64,000 nt of DNA from Hellea balneolensis DSM 19091 (GTDB lineage: Bacteria; Pseudomonadota; Alphaproteobacteria; Caulobacterales; Maricaulaceae). Under the pieces are notes generated by a model. It saw nothing but the letters and a program-made list of their open reading frames with translations. It did not search any database and was not told the origin of the DNA. Made by a program: the position numbers and the translations under genes. The stretch is from positions 1 through 64,000 of the forward strand of contig NZ_AUAC01000003.1 of assembly GCF_000428525.1 (NCBI RefSeq). The letters are read 5' to 3'. Every line of letters starts with the position of its first letter. The stretch's first letter is position 1. Positions 36,880 to 44,650 of the stretch are shown in pieces.

Positions 36880-37253
36880 ATGGGAATACTTCACTCAAGA
36901 AATCGGCTTATCAAGTTAACTTTAGGCGCTTGCTTGGCAATGACCGTGGTGGCCCCGCTTGCGAATGCTCATACAACAGTCAAATCCTCTACCTTAGAGG
37001 ATGGCGGCATTTATCAAACGATCCCGGATTTTTTTGATTTGGTATTTGCTCGAAAGGTTGGGTTGGCGTCACTCACCCTCAAAGATACCGATGGCAAAGA
37101 AATTGTTTTAGATTTTACACTCCCTAAATCTATGGAAACGAAATTTTCGATTCCCATGCCAAGTTGAAAAACGGGCAATATTCGATGAGTTGGCGAGCTG
37201 TTGCAGTAGACGGACATGTCCTAAAAGGTGATATGCGTTTCACGGTGCGATAA
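36880..37253 (+). pseudogene. copC: CopC-like periplasmic copper protein with a frameshift
   Basis: Frame one encodes a signal peptide ending ANAH and the CopC beta-sandwich, up to a TGA at 37165-37167. The missing C-terminal strands continue in the preceding frame from about 37161 to the TAA at 37251: KLKNGQYSMSWRAVAVDGH then a G-D-M-R-F-T-V end, as in intact CopC. A one-base deletion near 37155-37161 explains this. It may be a true mutation, a sequencing error, or (less likely) a programmed shift. CopC normally delivers copper to CopD. The intact protein would have about 124 residues. Confidence 0.85.
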
Positions 37254-37260
37254 AACCTAC

Positions 37261-38106
37261 ATGCTTATCACTCTGGCCATAGCCTCGAAACTACTTCTCT
37301 ATTTAGGGGCGTTAGCCACAATCGGCATATTATCCCATTTCTGTCTTTCAATACAGTCAAGGCTGAAATGGATATGGCTAGCATCTGGCCTATCGATGAT
37401 CGGCACTGTTTCCAAACTATTCGTGGCAAATGCGCAACTTGCCGGGTCAATCACTGAGATTTTCAATCAGAATACATTTAGGTGGGTTTGGCAGTCAAAT
37501 GGCACCCAATTTATTGTGTTTGTAAGCGGGACCTTTCTGGCATTATTGGCACGTTTAGTGCCATCACTACGCTTAAAAAAAGCGGCCGCTTTTATAGCAA
37601 TCCTGACCATCAGTGCTGGATTTGCAGCATCAGGCCACACGCAAGGTGCTGAAAATATGCCGCTCCTGCCTTTGTGGGTTGTTCCGCACATACTCATAGC
37701 CGGGTTTTGGATATGGGCTCCTGTGAGTCTTTGGCCGCATAAATCACTTCCTGATGATGTGGTCATAGGTAAGACTGAAAGGTTCAGTATTTTTGCGGTG
37801 TGGGCCGTGCCGGTTTTGTTTCTAAGTGGACTTTATTTGCTATGGCGCTTGAACGGTAATCAATGGGACGCCTATTTCACTCTTTACGGGGGAATGTTGT
37901 TAGTTAAGTTAGCCGCTGCACTTTTTCTGTTAGGTGTCGGGACTTACAATAAATACCGTCTCGCCCATATTTTAAAGACTTCTCCTGAGACCGGGCGTGA
38001 TATGCTCCGAAGAACTTTATCCATAGAGCTAGGGTTCTTTGCAATTGTGATTGCGTGCATTCTTCTTGCAACAACACTTACGGGTCCTGGAGGGCATCAT
38101 CACTGA
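37261..38106 (+). CDS. copD: CopD-family copper transport membrane protein
   Basis: The 281-residue protein (ATG at 37261; an earlier in-frame start at 37228 overlaps the copC tail and adds an unlikely leader) has eight hydrophobic helices and the CopD family look, with conserved HIL/WAP and ALFLLGVGTYNKYRL near the C-terminus. It ends in GGHHH. CopD is linked to copper uptake across the inner membrane together with CopC, here damaged. Confidence 0.85.
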   Translation: MLITLAIASKLLLYLGALATIGILSHFCLSIQSRLKWIWLASGLSMIGTVSKLFVANAQLAGSITEIFNQNTFRWVWQSNGTQFIVFVSGTFLALLARLVPSLRLKKAAAFIAILTISAGFAASGHTQGAENMPLLPLWVVPHILIAGFWIWAPVSLWPHKSLPDDVVIGKTERFSIFAVWAVPVLFLSGLYLLWRLNGNQWDAYFTLYGGMLLVKLAAALFLLGVGTYNKYRLAHILKTSPETGRDMLRRTLSIELGFFAIVIACILLATTLTGPGGHHH

Positions 38107-38170
38107 AAACGCCAGTGTCGACCCAACTCAGTCTTTTCTCATTTTGGAACCGAACTAGCTTTTGTGCATT

Positions 38171-38187
38171 ATACCCTATAGAGGTAT
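38171..38187. promoter_or_regulatory. Second candidate CsoR operator, upstream of the DUF305 gene
   Basis: ATACCCTATAGAGGTAT is a palindrome of the same length and frame as the site at 36551. It ends 15 nt before the start codon of the DUF305 gene, with AGGAG directly after it. It would place the DUF305 and glutaredoxin-MauE genes under copper control. Confidence 0.65.
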
Positions 38188-38202
38188 AAGCAGGAGACTA
38201 GA

Positions 38203-38742
38203 ATGGAAATGAAAAACAAAAGCAATTACGGCACATTCTTTGCCATGATCGGCACATCAACACTCGTGATGTTCGGATTGATGTATCTGAACAGTTACGA
38301 GTTTGGGCATGTCCGCTTTTCTGAAACGCGAACCTTCATGGCGATTTATATGGGCGCAGCTATGGCAATAATCATGCTTTTGTTCATGCTTGGCATGTAT
38401 AAAAACAAGAAACTAAATCTTAGCATTTTCATCGGCAGCGCCGTGATATTTGCTGCAGGATTGTTCTTTGTTCGCTCTCAGGAAACTGTGCAGGACAAGT
38501 CTTGGATGCGCGCCATGATCCCGCATCATTCAATTGCCATTTTGACCAGTGAACGCGCCGAAATTGAAGATGTGCGCGTGCGGGAATTGGCCGATGAGAT
38601 TATCAAAGCCCAGCGCCGTGAAATCAAAGAAATGGACTGGCTTATCCAAGATATTGCCGAGAATGGAGTGGCCACAACTGAGTCTGAAGCCAGCGCAAGA
38701 ACGGTGCCGGATTTTGAAGGCCAACTGAGCCCGCAAGACTAA
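38203..38742 (+). CDS. DUF305-domain membrane protein
   Basis: The 179-residue protein has three membrane helices in its first 90 residues, then a DUF305 segment: MIPHHSIAILTSERAEI, RELADEII and a second EIKEMDW. DUF305 proteins have His/Met residues that bind copper and are common in copper islands. The CsoR-type site upstream supports this link. It pairs with the glutaredoxin gene 23 bp downstream. Confidence 0.82.
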   Translation: MEMKNKSNYGTFFAMIGTSTLVMFGLMYLNSYEFGHVRFSETRTFMAIYMGAAMAIIMLLFMLGMYKNKKLNLSIFIGSAVIFAAGLFFVRSQETVQDKSWMRAMIPHHSIAILTSERAEIEDVRVRELADEIIKAQRREIKEMDWLIQDIAENGVATTESEASARTVPDFEGQLSPQD

Positions 38743-38765
38743 GCCCTAATTACTAGGAGGCATTT

Positions 38766-39548
38766 ATGAGTATCGCAGAAGAGCTGACGGTAAAAGACAC
38801 CGGGCAAGGCAAAAAAGCCGTCGTTTACCGCATGGTGACGGATGAGCATATCTGCCCATTCGGTCTAAAGACGGTGGATTTGCTAAAGCGTAAAGGGTTC
38901 GAGGTTGAGGACAACTGGCTGACGAACCGCGCCGAGACAGATGCGTTTAAAGACAAGCATGATGTTAAAACCACCCCGCAGACCTTCATAGAAGGCGAAC
39001 GCATAGGCGGCTTTGATGATTTACGTGAGCATTTTGGGTATGAGACGAAAGACCCGGATAAGAAAACTTACACGCCCGTGCTTGTCGTCTTTGCCGTATC
39101 CGCCTTACTGGCCATTGCGGCAAGTTGGGCAACGCTCGGGGACATCTTCATACTCAGATCTGTCGAGTGGTTCATTGCATTTTCCATGGGTATGCTGGCC
39201 ATGCTCAAATTGCGGGACTTAGACTCGTTCGCCAATATGTTTCTCGGCTATGATATTCTTGCCCGTAAGGTTGTGCGCTATGCCTATGCCTATCCCTTTG
39301 GAGAAGCGCTCGCGGCAATCCTCATGGTCGCTGGCGGAATATTTGGTTTGATCGCCGCGCCAATCGCGTTGTTTATCGGGACAATCGGGGCGATTTCTGT
39401 GATTAAGGCTGTGTATATCGACAAACGTGATCTCAAATGCGCTTGCGTTGGCGGCGGGGCGAATGTGCCGCTCGGCTTCATCTCACTGTCTGAAAACCTC
39501 GCCATGATGGGTATGGGGATTTGGATGATTGTGAAAGCGGTGGCTTAA
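38766..39548 (+). CDS. Glutaredoxin fused to a MauE-like membrane domain
   Basis: The 260-residue protein has an N-terminal glutaredoxin fold (about 18-90) with HICPFGLKTVDLL, a single-Cys C-P-F variant of the redox site, and the TTPQTFIEGERIGG cis-Pro motif. Four membrane helices of the MauE/DoxX type follow. A C-terminal pair KCACVGGG could act as a second redox or metal site. Proteins of this plan occur in copper and mercury islands and may keep thiols reduced. AGGAGG precedes the ATG. Confidence 0.82.
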   Translation: MSIAEELTVKDTGQGKKAVVYRMVTDEHICPFGLKTVDLLKRKGFEVEDNWLTNRAETDAFKDKHDVKTTPQTFIEGERIGGFDDLREHFGYETKDPDKKTYTPVLVVFAVSALLAIAASWATLGDIFILRSVEWFIAFSMGMLAMLKLRDLDSFANMFLGYDILARKVVRYAYAYPFGEALAAILMVAGGIFGLIAAPIALFIGTIGAISVIKAVYIDKRDLKCACVGGGANVPLGFISLSENLAMMGMGIWMIVKAVA

Positions 39549-39672
39549 CGGCCAACGAATACTCGCTATGAAGAGATCTGCTTTTAGAATATGCCGAGGT
39601 CCGTTATGAGGATCATCGAGACTTCAACAGGGAGCTTTTGTGAATATTAACAAGCTTGTTTAATGAAGCTGT

Positions 39673-40005
39673 TTAACTCCGGGCTACGTTCTTTAGACCA
39701 ACAAAAATAAGACCAATTAAAAAGAGTTCAGCGATGAGTTCCCGCATAATCATCTCGGGAATTGTTGCGCCTGAGAAAGCAATGGAAACCAGTCTCGCTA
39801 GGACAATCCCGCCGAACAGAAACATTGCGAACAAAAGGCGAGCTCGAATTGAGACACTAAGCTTGCCGCCCAATAATATAAAACCGCCAATTCCTATTTC
39901 TGAGCCGCCAATTAAAGAGCGTATTGACATAATTGAATGTGTGGTATTTGCGTTCAGCCCGTAACGTCCCATTATTTGCGGATGGATGAGAGTAATCACC
40001 CCCAA
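39673..40005 (-). CDS. Small DUF4345-like membrane protein, start uncertain
   Basis: The visible frame has 110 residues from a TTG at 40005. The hydrophobic helix and an NIAYIVGTLLLAL segment extend upstream in frame, where there is no ATG, GTG or TTG before the previous gene. The residues HPQIMGRYGLNANTTHSIMSIRSL fit DUF4345. The start codon may be unusual, or the 5' end may be damaged. Function unknown. Confidence 0.55.
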   Translation of the reverse strand: MGVITLIHPQIMGRYGLNANTTHSIMSIRSLIGGSEIGIGGFILLGGKLSVSIRARLLFAMFLFGGIVLARLVSIAFSGATIPEMIMRELIAELFLIGLIFVGLKNVARS

Positions 40006-40073
40006 GGCAAGTAACAGAGTACCTACTATATACGCTATGTTCCGAGCGGTCGTGTTTGGGGCATTTACTGGTA

Positions 40074-40649
40074 TTAAAAGAACCTCGGGACATTTCGTTT
40101 ATATTTTCGATAATCGTCGCCGTATTGCTTCTCCAGCCAGGGCTCTTCGAACATTGGCGCGACAAGGTACATGACGATCCATGCGCCGAGCAGAAGCGTT
40201 ATATCCCATGAATTGGCGAGCAACGCCCAGCCCATCAGCCCGAGCCAAGTGAAAACATAGATAGGGTTACGGCTCCACCCGAACCAGCCGGTTGTCATTA
40301 ATCCAAGCTTTTCACCGAAAGCATTGCGCCATCCCATATAAAGCGTGATGCGGATGGCCATCCCGAATCCAATAAGGAGCAATAGGCCGCCGATGGAATA
40401 TTGCGCCCAAGCGCGTGTACCCTCGAGCGGTTCAAATATGAGCATTGTGAGAATGATCAGTGGATAGAGGTAGAGGCGAAATAGCCCCAGAAAGGTTTTA
40501 TGTTGCCAACTCTTTTTACTTGGCGGCGGGAAAAATTGAAAATCATCTCGCAAGGACGCAATAGCCGAGAGCACAAAAATCGCCATTACCCCTGAAAGGG
40601 AAAGACCTAATGCCAGCCAGTGCGCCCATGACGGTACATCGAACATCAA
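40074..40649 (-). CDS. ICMT/PEMT-like membrane methyltransferase
   Basis: The 191-residue protein has five or six membrane helices and the isoprenylcysteine-methyltransferase-like C-terminal signature: TTGWFGWSRNPIYV, then EEPWLEKQYGDDYRKY and VPRFF. Enzymes of this family use SAM to methylate lipids or thiols. A second family member lies 9 bp upstream. Such genes are frequent in metal-resistance regions, for reasons that are unclear. Confidence 0.83.
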   Translation of the reverse strand: MMFDVPSWAHWLALGLSLSGVMAIFVLSAIASLRDDFQFFPPPSKKSWQHKTFLGLFRLYLYPLIILTMLIFEPLEGTRAWAQYSIGGLLLLIGFGMAIRITLYMGWRNAFGEKLGLMTTGWFGWSRNPIYVFTWLGLMGWALLANSWDITLLLGAWIVMYLVAPMFEEPWLEKQYGDDYRKYKRNVPRFF

Positions 40650-40658
40650 TCGCCTCCC

Positions 40659-41111
40659 TTAAATCCAGCGGCGCGTTTGTTGGCAATAGGCTGTGTAGGC
40701 CTCACCAAATTGACCTGTCAAAACCGCTTCCTCAGGCTTGATCTGTAAATATGTGATTATGGCTACAAAGACGACAGGGCCAATGAAAGCCGCCCAATTC
40801 CCCAAAAGTGTAGCACCGGCTATGAGGAGCATCGCCATGGCAAGATACATCGGATTTCGGGAGATACGGTAAAGACCTGTTGTGACGAGCTTTGAGGCTG
40901 TTTCAGGTTTATGCGGATTGACGGTTGTCTGAGCTTTCACGAAAGCGGCGACGGCCATAAGAAGAAGTAGAGTACCTGCTAGGCCAATGACGTAAGCCGG
41001 AATTTTTAGAATGGAACTGTTATAGCTCAAGCTTGGCAAGTAATGAGAGACGAGCATAGCCAGCGCGCCGCATAGGAAAAATTGAAGGATAGGAGGTATG
41101 CGCAGTTTCAT
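40659..41111 (-). CDS. Second ICMT-like membrane methyltransferase
   Basis: The 150-residue protein has four membrane helices and the same signature: KLVTTGLYRISRNPMYLAM and EEAVLTGQFGEAYTAYCQQTRRW. It overlaps the CDF transporter gene by 4 nt, so CDF, this gene and the next methyltransferase form one transcript under the MerR-type promoter. Confidence 0.85.
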   Translation of the reverse strand: MKLRIPPILQFFLCGALAMLVSHYLPSLSYNSSILKIPAYVIGLAGTLLLLMAVAAFVKAQTTVNPHKPETASKLVTTGLYRISRNPMYLAMAMLLIAGATLLGNWAAFIGPVVFVAIITYLQIKPEEAVLTGQFGEAYTAYCQQTRRWI

Positions 41112-41752
41112 GATGTTTTCTCCGAATTAGGAATGTCACAAACAGGAACTGATTTTAATTCCGCACGTGCTTGCGTGATAATCGCAATGGCTGATTTCAT
41201 GAACAATGTGGCCAAGAGCGCCGCCACGACGAGATCTGGCCATGCCGACCCTGTGGCGGCTACCAATCCTCCAGCGGCAATGACGCCGACATTGCCAATG
41301 GCGTCATTGCGCGAGCACAGCCAGACAGACCGCACATTGCTGTCGCCATCGCGCCAACGCATTAAGATAACGAGGCTTGTCAAATTTGCGGCTAGCGCCA
41401 AGGCCCCGATGAGACCCATTGTAGAGGCTTCCGGCGTGCCGCCATTCACGACACGAAATACGGTCATCCCCAGGACGGCCAATGCAATTAAAGCTAAAGA
41501 CGCGCCTTTAATGAGAGAGGCGCGTGCCCGCGTTTGCAAAGAGGCCCCGATAACAAACAGGCTTAGGCCATAGGTGGCCGTATCCCCGGCAAAGTCTAAG
41601 GCGTCCGCTTTCAAGGCTTGCGAGCCAGATAGAACACCTGCGCTCATTTCAACGCAAAACATGACAGCGTTAATCGCGATCACAGCGATAAGTGCCCGCC
41701 TATAAGCAGGCGAAGCGCCATCAAACGCATTGGTATCACAGCAGTCGGACAT
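41108..41752 (-). CDS. Cation diffusion facilitator family transporter
   Basis: The 214-residue protein has six membrane helices and CDF features: AVMFCVEMSAGVLSGSQALKADALDF in helices 1-2, and RNDAIGNVGVIAAG in helix 5. It begins with a Cys-rich MSDCCD. It lacks the usual cytosolic C-terminal domain. It should export a divalent cation such as zinc or cobalt. It is divergent from a MerR gene and has a MerR-type promoter. Confidence 0.88.
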   Translation of the reverse strand: MSDCCDTNAFDGASPAYRRALIAVIAINAVMFCVEMSAGVLSGSQALKADALDFAGDTATYGLSLFVIGASLQTRARASLIKGASLALIALAVLGMTVFRVVNGGTPEASTMGLIGALALAANLTSLVILMRWRDGDSNVRSVWLCSRNDAIGNVGVIAAGGLVAATGSAWPDLVVAALLATLFMKSAIAIITQARAELKSVPVCDIPNSEKTS

Positions 41753-41788
41753 TGTTGGCTCCAGTCAATTGACAACGAATGCCATAAA

Positions 41789-41820
41789 CCTACAGTCTAC
41801 AGCGACTGTAGAGGCAAGGT
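41789..41820 (-). promoter_or_regulatory. MerR-type promoter of the CDF gene (19-bp spacer with palindrome)
   Basis: On the minus strand TTGCCT and TAGGTT are separated by exactly 19 bp, longer than standard and typical of MerR-activated promoters. The spacer region holds the perfect palindrome TCTACAG-CGA-CTGTAGA (plus-strand 41796-41812). The regulator gene starts at 41842 on the other strand. Confidence 0.75.
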
Positions 41821-41841
41821 TTTTTTTAAGGAGGGCTCTAA

Positions 41842-42282
41842 ATGAAGCAAATGACAATTGGGCGATTATCCAAAGCTGCTGGCGTAAAAGTCACAACAAT
41901 ACGCTATTATGAGTCTATCAACTTAATGGGAGTGCCTGATCGCAGCACAAGCGGCCAAAGGCTTTATGATGACGAAGCTGTTCAGCGGCTTTCCTTTATT
42001 AGGCATGCACGTGATTTGGGGTTTCCTATCGACTCCATTCGAGACCTGATAGATTTACAGCACCAACCGGGTGAAGATTGCGCCCATGTTGATGCCATCG
42101 CGCGGCGTCAACTCGCTAATGTGCGCCTAAAGCTTTCTCAATTGGAGGCCCTTGAGGGCGAGTTGAAACGTATGATTTCTGCTTGCGAAGGAGGCACTAT
42201 AGCCAGTTGTAAAGTCCTTGAAAGTTTAAGTGATCATGGACTGTGTCTTGATGGGCATGACGCCAAAGGGCTCTCAGCATAA
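41842..42282 (+). CDS. MerR-family metal-responsive activator
   Basis: The 146-residue protein starts with the MerR winged helix (TIGRLSKAAGVKVTTIRYYE), then a dimer helix. Cys residues at GEDCAHVD and at CEGGTIASCKVL are placed as in ZntR/CadR-like sensors. It probably untwists the 19-bp-spacer promoter of the CDF gene when metal is bound. AGGAGG lies upstream of the ATG. Confidence 0.9.
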   Translation: MKQMTIGRLSKAAGVKVTTIRYYESINLMGVPDRSTSGQRLYDDEAVQRLSFIRHARDLGFPIDSIRDLIDLQHQPGEDCAHVDAIARRQLANVRLKLSQLEALEGELKRMISACEGGTIASCKVLESLSDHGLCLDGHDAKGLSA

Positions 42283-42355
42283 GAGAAACAAATACTATTT
42301 GCGCGGATCGATGTCTTTTTAATTGCGGTTTTTTAGGCACTGCCCTAACTTTACG

Positions 42356-42381
42356 CCACGCACTGCCAAATCAGTGCGTGG
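42356..42381. other. Perfect 10-bp inverted repeat downstream of the MerR gene
   Basis: CCACGCACTG-CCAAAT-CAGTGCGTGG forms a 10-bp stem with a 6-nt loop. No T-run follows, so it is not a standard terminator. The 42283-42552 segment has no other feature I can support. Confidence 0.6.
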
Positions 42382-42552
42382 AGTTCACCAGCTCCTCTGA
42401 CGACCAAGACGGCCCTGATTGGGCACGTCCTGTTTTTGCGTGTCTCCGGTTTCGGCCGGAGGGCGTAGGAATGTCCAAGGCTTGCCCAAACACTACGCAC
42501 GGGTGGCTTGGTCGCCCGTTCTGGTGATCTCCGGCTACTGCGGAGACTTGAT

Positions 42553-42717
42553 ATGCCGGACCCTGAAAATGCGGATCCTGATATACAGCGAAAAACTGAA
42601 CTTGATTTAGAGTCTGAGCAAAGGGTCCGTTTGCTTGAAGCGTTTTCAATGATTGAGACCTATGATGGACGTGAGGCGATTATTCGGGCGTGCAAAAAAA
42701 TCAGCAAAGTTAGATAG
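42553..42717 (+). CDS. Small uncharacterised protein
   Basis: A 54-residue charged helical protein. GGAG lies 7 nt before the ATG at 42553. It contains LDLESEQRVRLLEAFSMIETYDGREAIIRAC. No family recognised. A small membrane-protein frame follows at 42730. Weakly supported as a gene. Confidence 0.4.
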   Translation: MPDPENADPDIQRKTELDLESEQRVRLLEAFSMIETYDGREAIIRACKKISKVR

Positions 42718-42729
42718 CTAGGCAAGAGC

Positions 42730-42903
42730 GTGGATGGGTATACCAAAGCAGCGATAAGAGAGGCTTTAGCTAAACGCACACCGCGTCAGGTTAAGTTTGA
42801 TAATTTTATGGATCGTCTGATTAACGGGCCAATGGTCTATGTGTTTGCGGTTTTGTTTTGGGGACTATTGGGATGGGGCATTTGGGTGAGCATTAGAGGG
42901 TAA
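42730..42903 (+). CDS. Small single-span membrane protein
   Basis: A 57-residue frame from a GTG with GCAAGAG just upstream. The N-terminal half is basic, and the C-terminal half is one hydrophobic helix (MVYVFAVLFWGLLGWGIWV). It ends 20 bp before the protease gene. Coding is plausible from spacing and hydrophobicity but not proven. Confidence 0.4.
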   Translation: MDGYTKAAIREALAKRTPRQVKFDNFMDRLINGPMVYVFAVLFWGLLGWGIWVSIRG

Positions 42904-42923
42904 GTTTAGAAAGTTTTCGGAAT

Positions 42924-43928
42924 ATGAGATTTGTAAATCCATTCGACGTTATAGATAAATCAAACAAAGATGAGCGTGGACTTATTTTAACGGAGAATTG
43001 GGACCTTAAATCCAGATGCCTTCCAATCTTTACCCATAATTCTAAAACCTCAGAAAGGGTAATCGGTCTGGGAACCTCGTTCAGAGTTGATCCCAATAGT
43101 TGGTGCCTGACAGCCTTCCATATTCTGGATCGTATGTGGGCTGATTTTGACGAAATAGCCAAGGGCGAAAAACTTGCTGCCAGTGAAGATATAGCGATTA
43201 GTGCTTTAGAAGTGCCATTAGCTGTTTACGGAAGTCCGCAACCTATCTCTCCTACAAGCTGGCGGCCTATTACCCATTTAGCGGGTCTATTCGGGGGAAG
43301 AGAAAACCCGGCTGATTTTTCTGGCCGGAGAACAACCGTAAACCTAAATGAGCTCTTAGGGCTGAATATCCCTCCAAGCGATAAGACTGAGATACCTTAC
43401 TGGCCTTTGAAATTACGAGGCGTCACTCCCCAAGTTGGCGATGAGGTCATGGGATTGGGATATGCAAATCTTGATTTATCACCAGAGGGAAAACTGAAAT
43501 CTGATGATGATTTTTTGGAAGCGAAGCTGTTTGCGTCGATAGGCCGGGTTACTGAGGTCGTCGCATTTGATCCTAAGTCAACACGGCCCTGGCCTTTGAT
43601 CCGTGTAAAGGCTGATTGGCCTGGAGGCATGAGTGGAGGCCCCGTGTTTGATAGGTCGGGAAACGTCATAGGCGTTGTAAGTACGAGTGCGACAGCCTCT
43701 AAAACTCAGGATGTTATTTCCTCAGCAGCTATATTTACAGGAGCGCACATCTTGCCCAGCTTCTTACCTCATATTGATCGAACCAATCCCGGTTGGTTCA
43801 AGGGTCATGCACAGATTGATGACAAAGATAATGTCACGGCTTTTTGTATTTTGGGCGTCGATGTTCAAATGCCGGAAGGCCGTCTCGTGACATTTAATCC
43901 TATCACGGGTGATAACATTTCGATTTAG
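42924..43928 (+). CDS. Trypsin-like serine protease domain protein
   Basis: The 334-residue protein has a chymotrypsin-fold core: GLGTSFRV, then TAFHIL with H66, EDIAISAL with D89, and GGMSGGPVF with the nucleophile Ser near 236. No signal peptide is visible, so it may be cytoplasmic. Trypsin-like domains without a leader occur in bacterial defence and stress proteins, but here no effector partner is apparent. It ends where a GC-rich non-coding stretch begins. Confidence 0.78.
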   Translation: MRFVNPFDVIDKSNKDERGLILTENWDLKSRCLPIFTHNSKTSERVIGLGTSFRVDPNSWCLTAFHILDRMWADFDEIAKGEKLAASEDIAISALEVPLAVYGSPQPISPTSWRPITHLAGLFGGRENPADFSGRRTTVNLNELLGLNIPPSDKTEIPYWPLKLRGVTPQVGDEVMGLGYANLDLSPEGKLKSDDDFLEAKLFASIGRVTEVVAFDPKSTRPWPLIRVKADWPGGMSGGPVFDRSGNVIGVVSTSATASKTQDVISSAAIFTGAHILPSFLPHIDRTNPGWFKGHAQIDDKDNVTAFCILGVDVQMPEGRLVTFNPITGDNISI

Positions 43929-44100
43929 TATTTGGGCGTCTCCCTTCGCTATCGCTACGGGCCGGGCTGGCGTGAACGGAACCCGCTTTGCGGTTTCCGC
44001 CATTCGGCTTTCATCCCTGACGCTGCTGCTATCGCAGCCTTCAACTCAGGCGTCCGGCTAACGCGCGGACAATTCCGCATCCCGACACACGCTTGCCCCC

Positions 44101-44125
44101 TTCATTTTCGCGAAGCGAAAGTGAA
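44101..44125. other. 11-bp hairpin with GAA loop
   Basis: TTCATTTTCGC-GAA-GCGAAAGTGAA folds into an 11-bp stem with one G-T pair. No T-run follows. Confidence 0.6.
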
Positions 44126-44355
44126 GAACGCCGATCCCGCGCCGCTCATCCCGACGTTCCGCCGGGTCTGACTCGGCCCGCGCTCTAAGCGGCGACAGGG
44201 CTGCAGGCCTGCGCAACCTTTGAACTGCGTCCAAGGGCCGCTTGGCGCCTGTCTTCGCTCGCGCGTCCCGGTCGCTTCGCTTTAGGGGTCGCTCGCTTAC
44301 GTGTTTCAATATTTAAGCCAGCACAGTGACGCGCGTGCTGTAATTTAATCATACG

Positions 44356-44384
44356 GGCGGCCCTTGGCGGGCCGTCTTTTTTAT
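44356..44384 (+). terminator. Rho-independent terminator
   Basis: GGCGGCCC-TTGGC-GGGCCGTC makes an 8-bp GC stem followed by TTTTTT. It would end transcription that enters from the protease side, or a small RNA from the GC-rich segment. Confidence 0.75.
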
Positions 44385-44650
44385 TGTGTTCCCTCCTCGG
44401 GGGTCGGCGGGAAGCGGTCGGCCAATCTGGCGACGGGCAGTCCCGCCGCAAGGCCTTTGGCCAAAGTCGTCTGGGTCTCTTTAAGTTCTCATACCAAAAA
44501 CCTTGCGGCGCGCCTTTTTACCCGTCGCTGGACTGGCCTCTTGCCGCTTCCCCCCGCCCCCCTGCGGGGGGAACGTGCCGCGTCCCATTCTTTCGTCAAG
44601 GGTGGGCGCGGGGCGCGCCCATCTAGGGAGCGGCATTGGAGACCAGACCG

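Larger units (their letters stand above)
43929..44650. other. GC-rich structured non-coding segment upstream of ardA
   Basis: About 720 bp with open frames on both strands but none with family-like residues, which is typical of GC-rich non-coding DNA. It has several strong hairpins: 44101-44125, CAGCAC/GTGCTG at about 44320-44341, a terminator at 44356-44384, and CCCCCC-TGC-GGGGGG at 44557-44571. It may encode a stable RNA or a long leader of the ardA operon. Confidence 0.5.

Noticed and set aside
42356-42381. Terminator after the MerR gene
   Set aside because: The stem is perfect but no T-run follows, so it is listed only as an inverted repeat.
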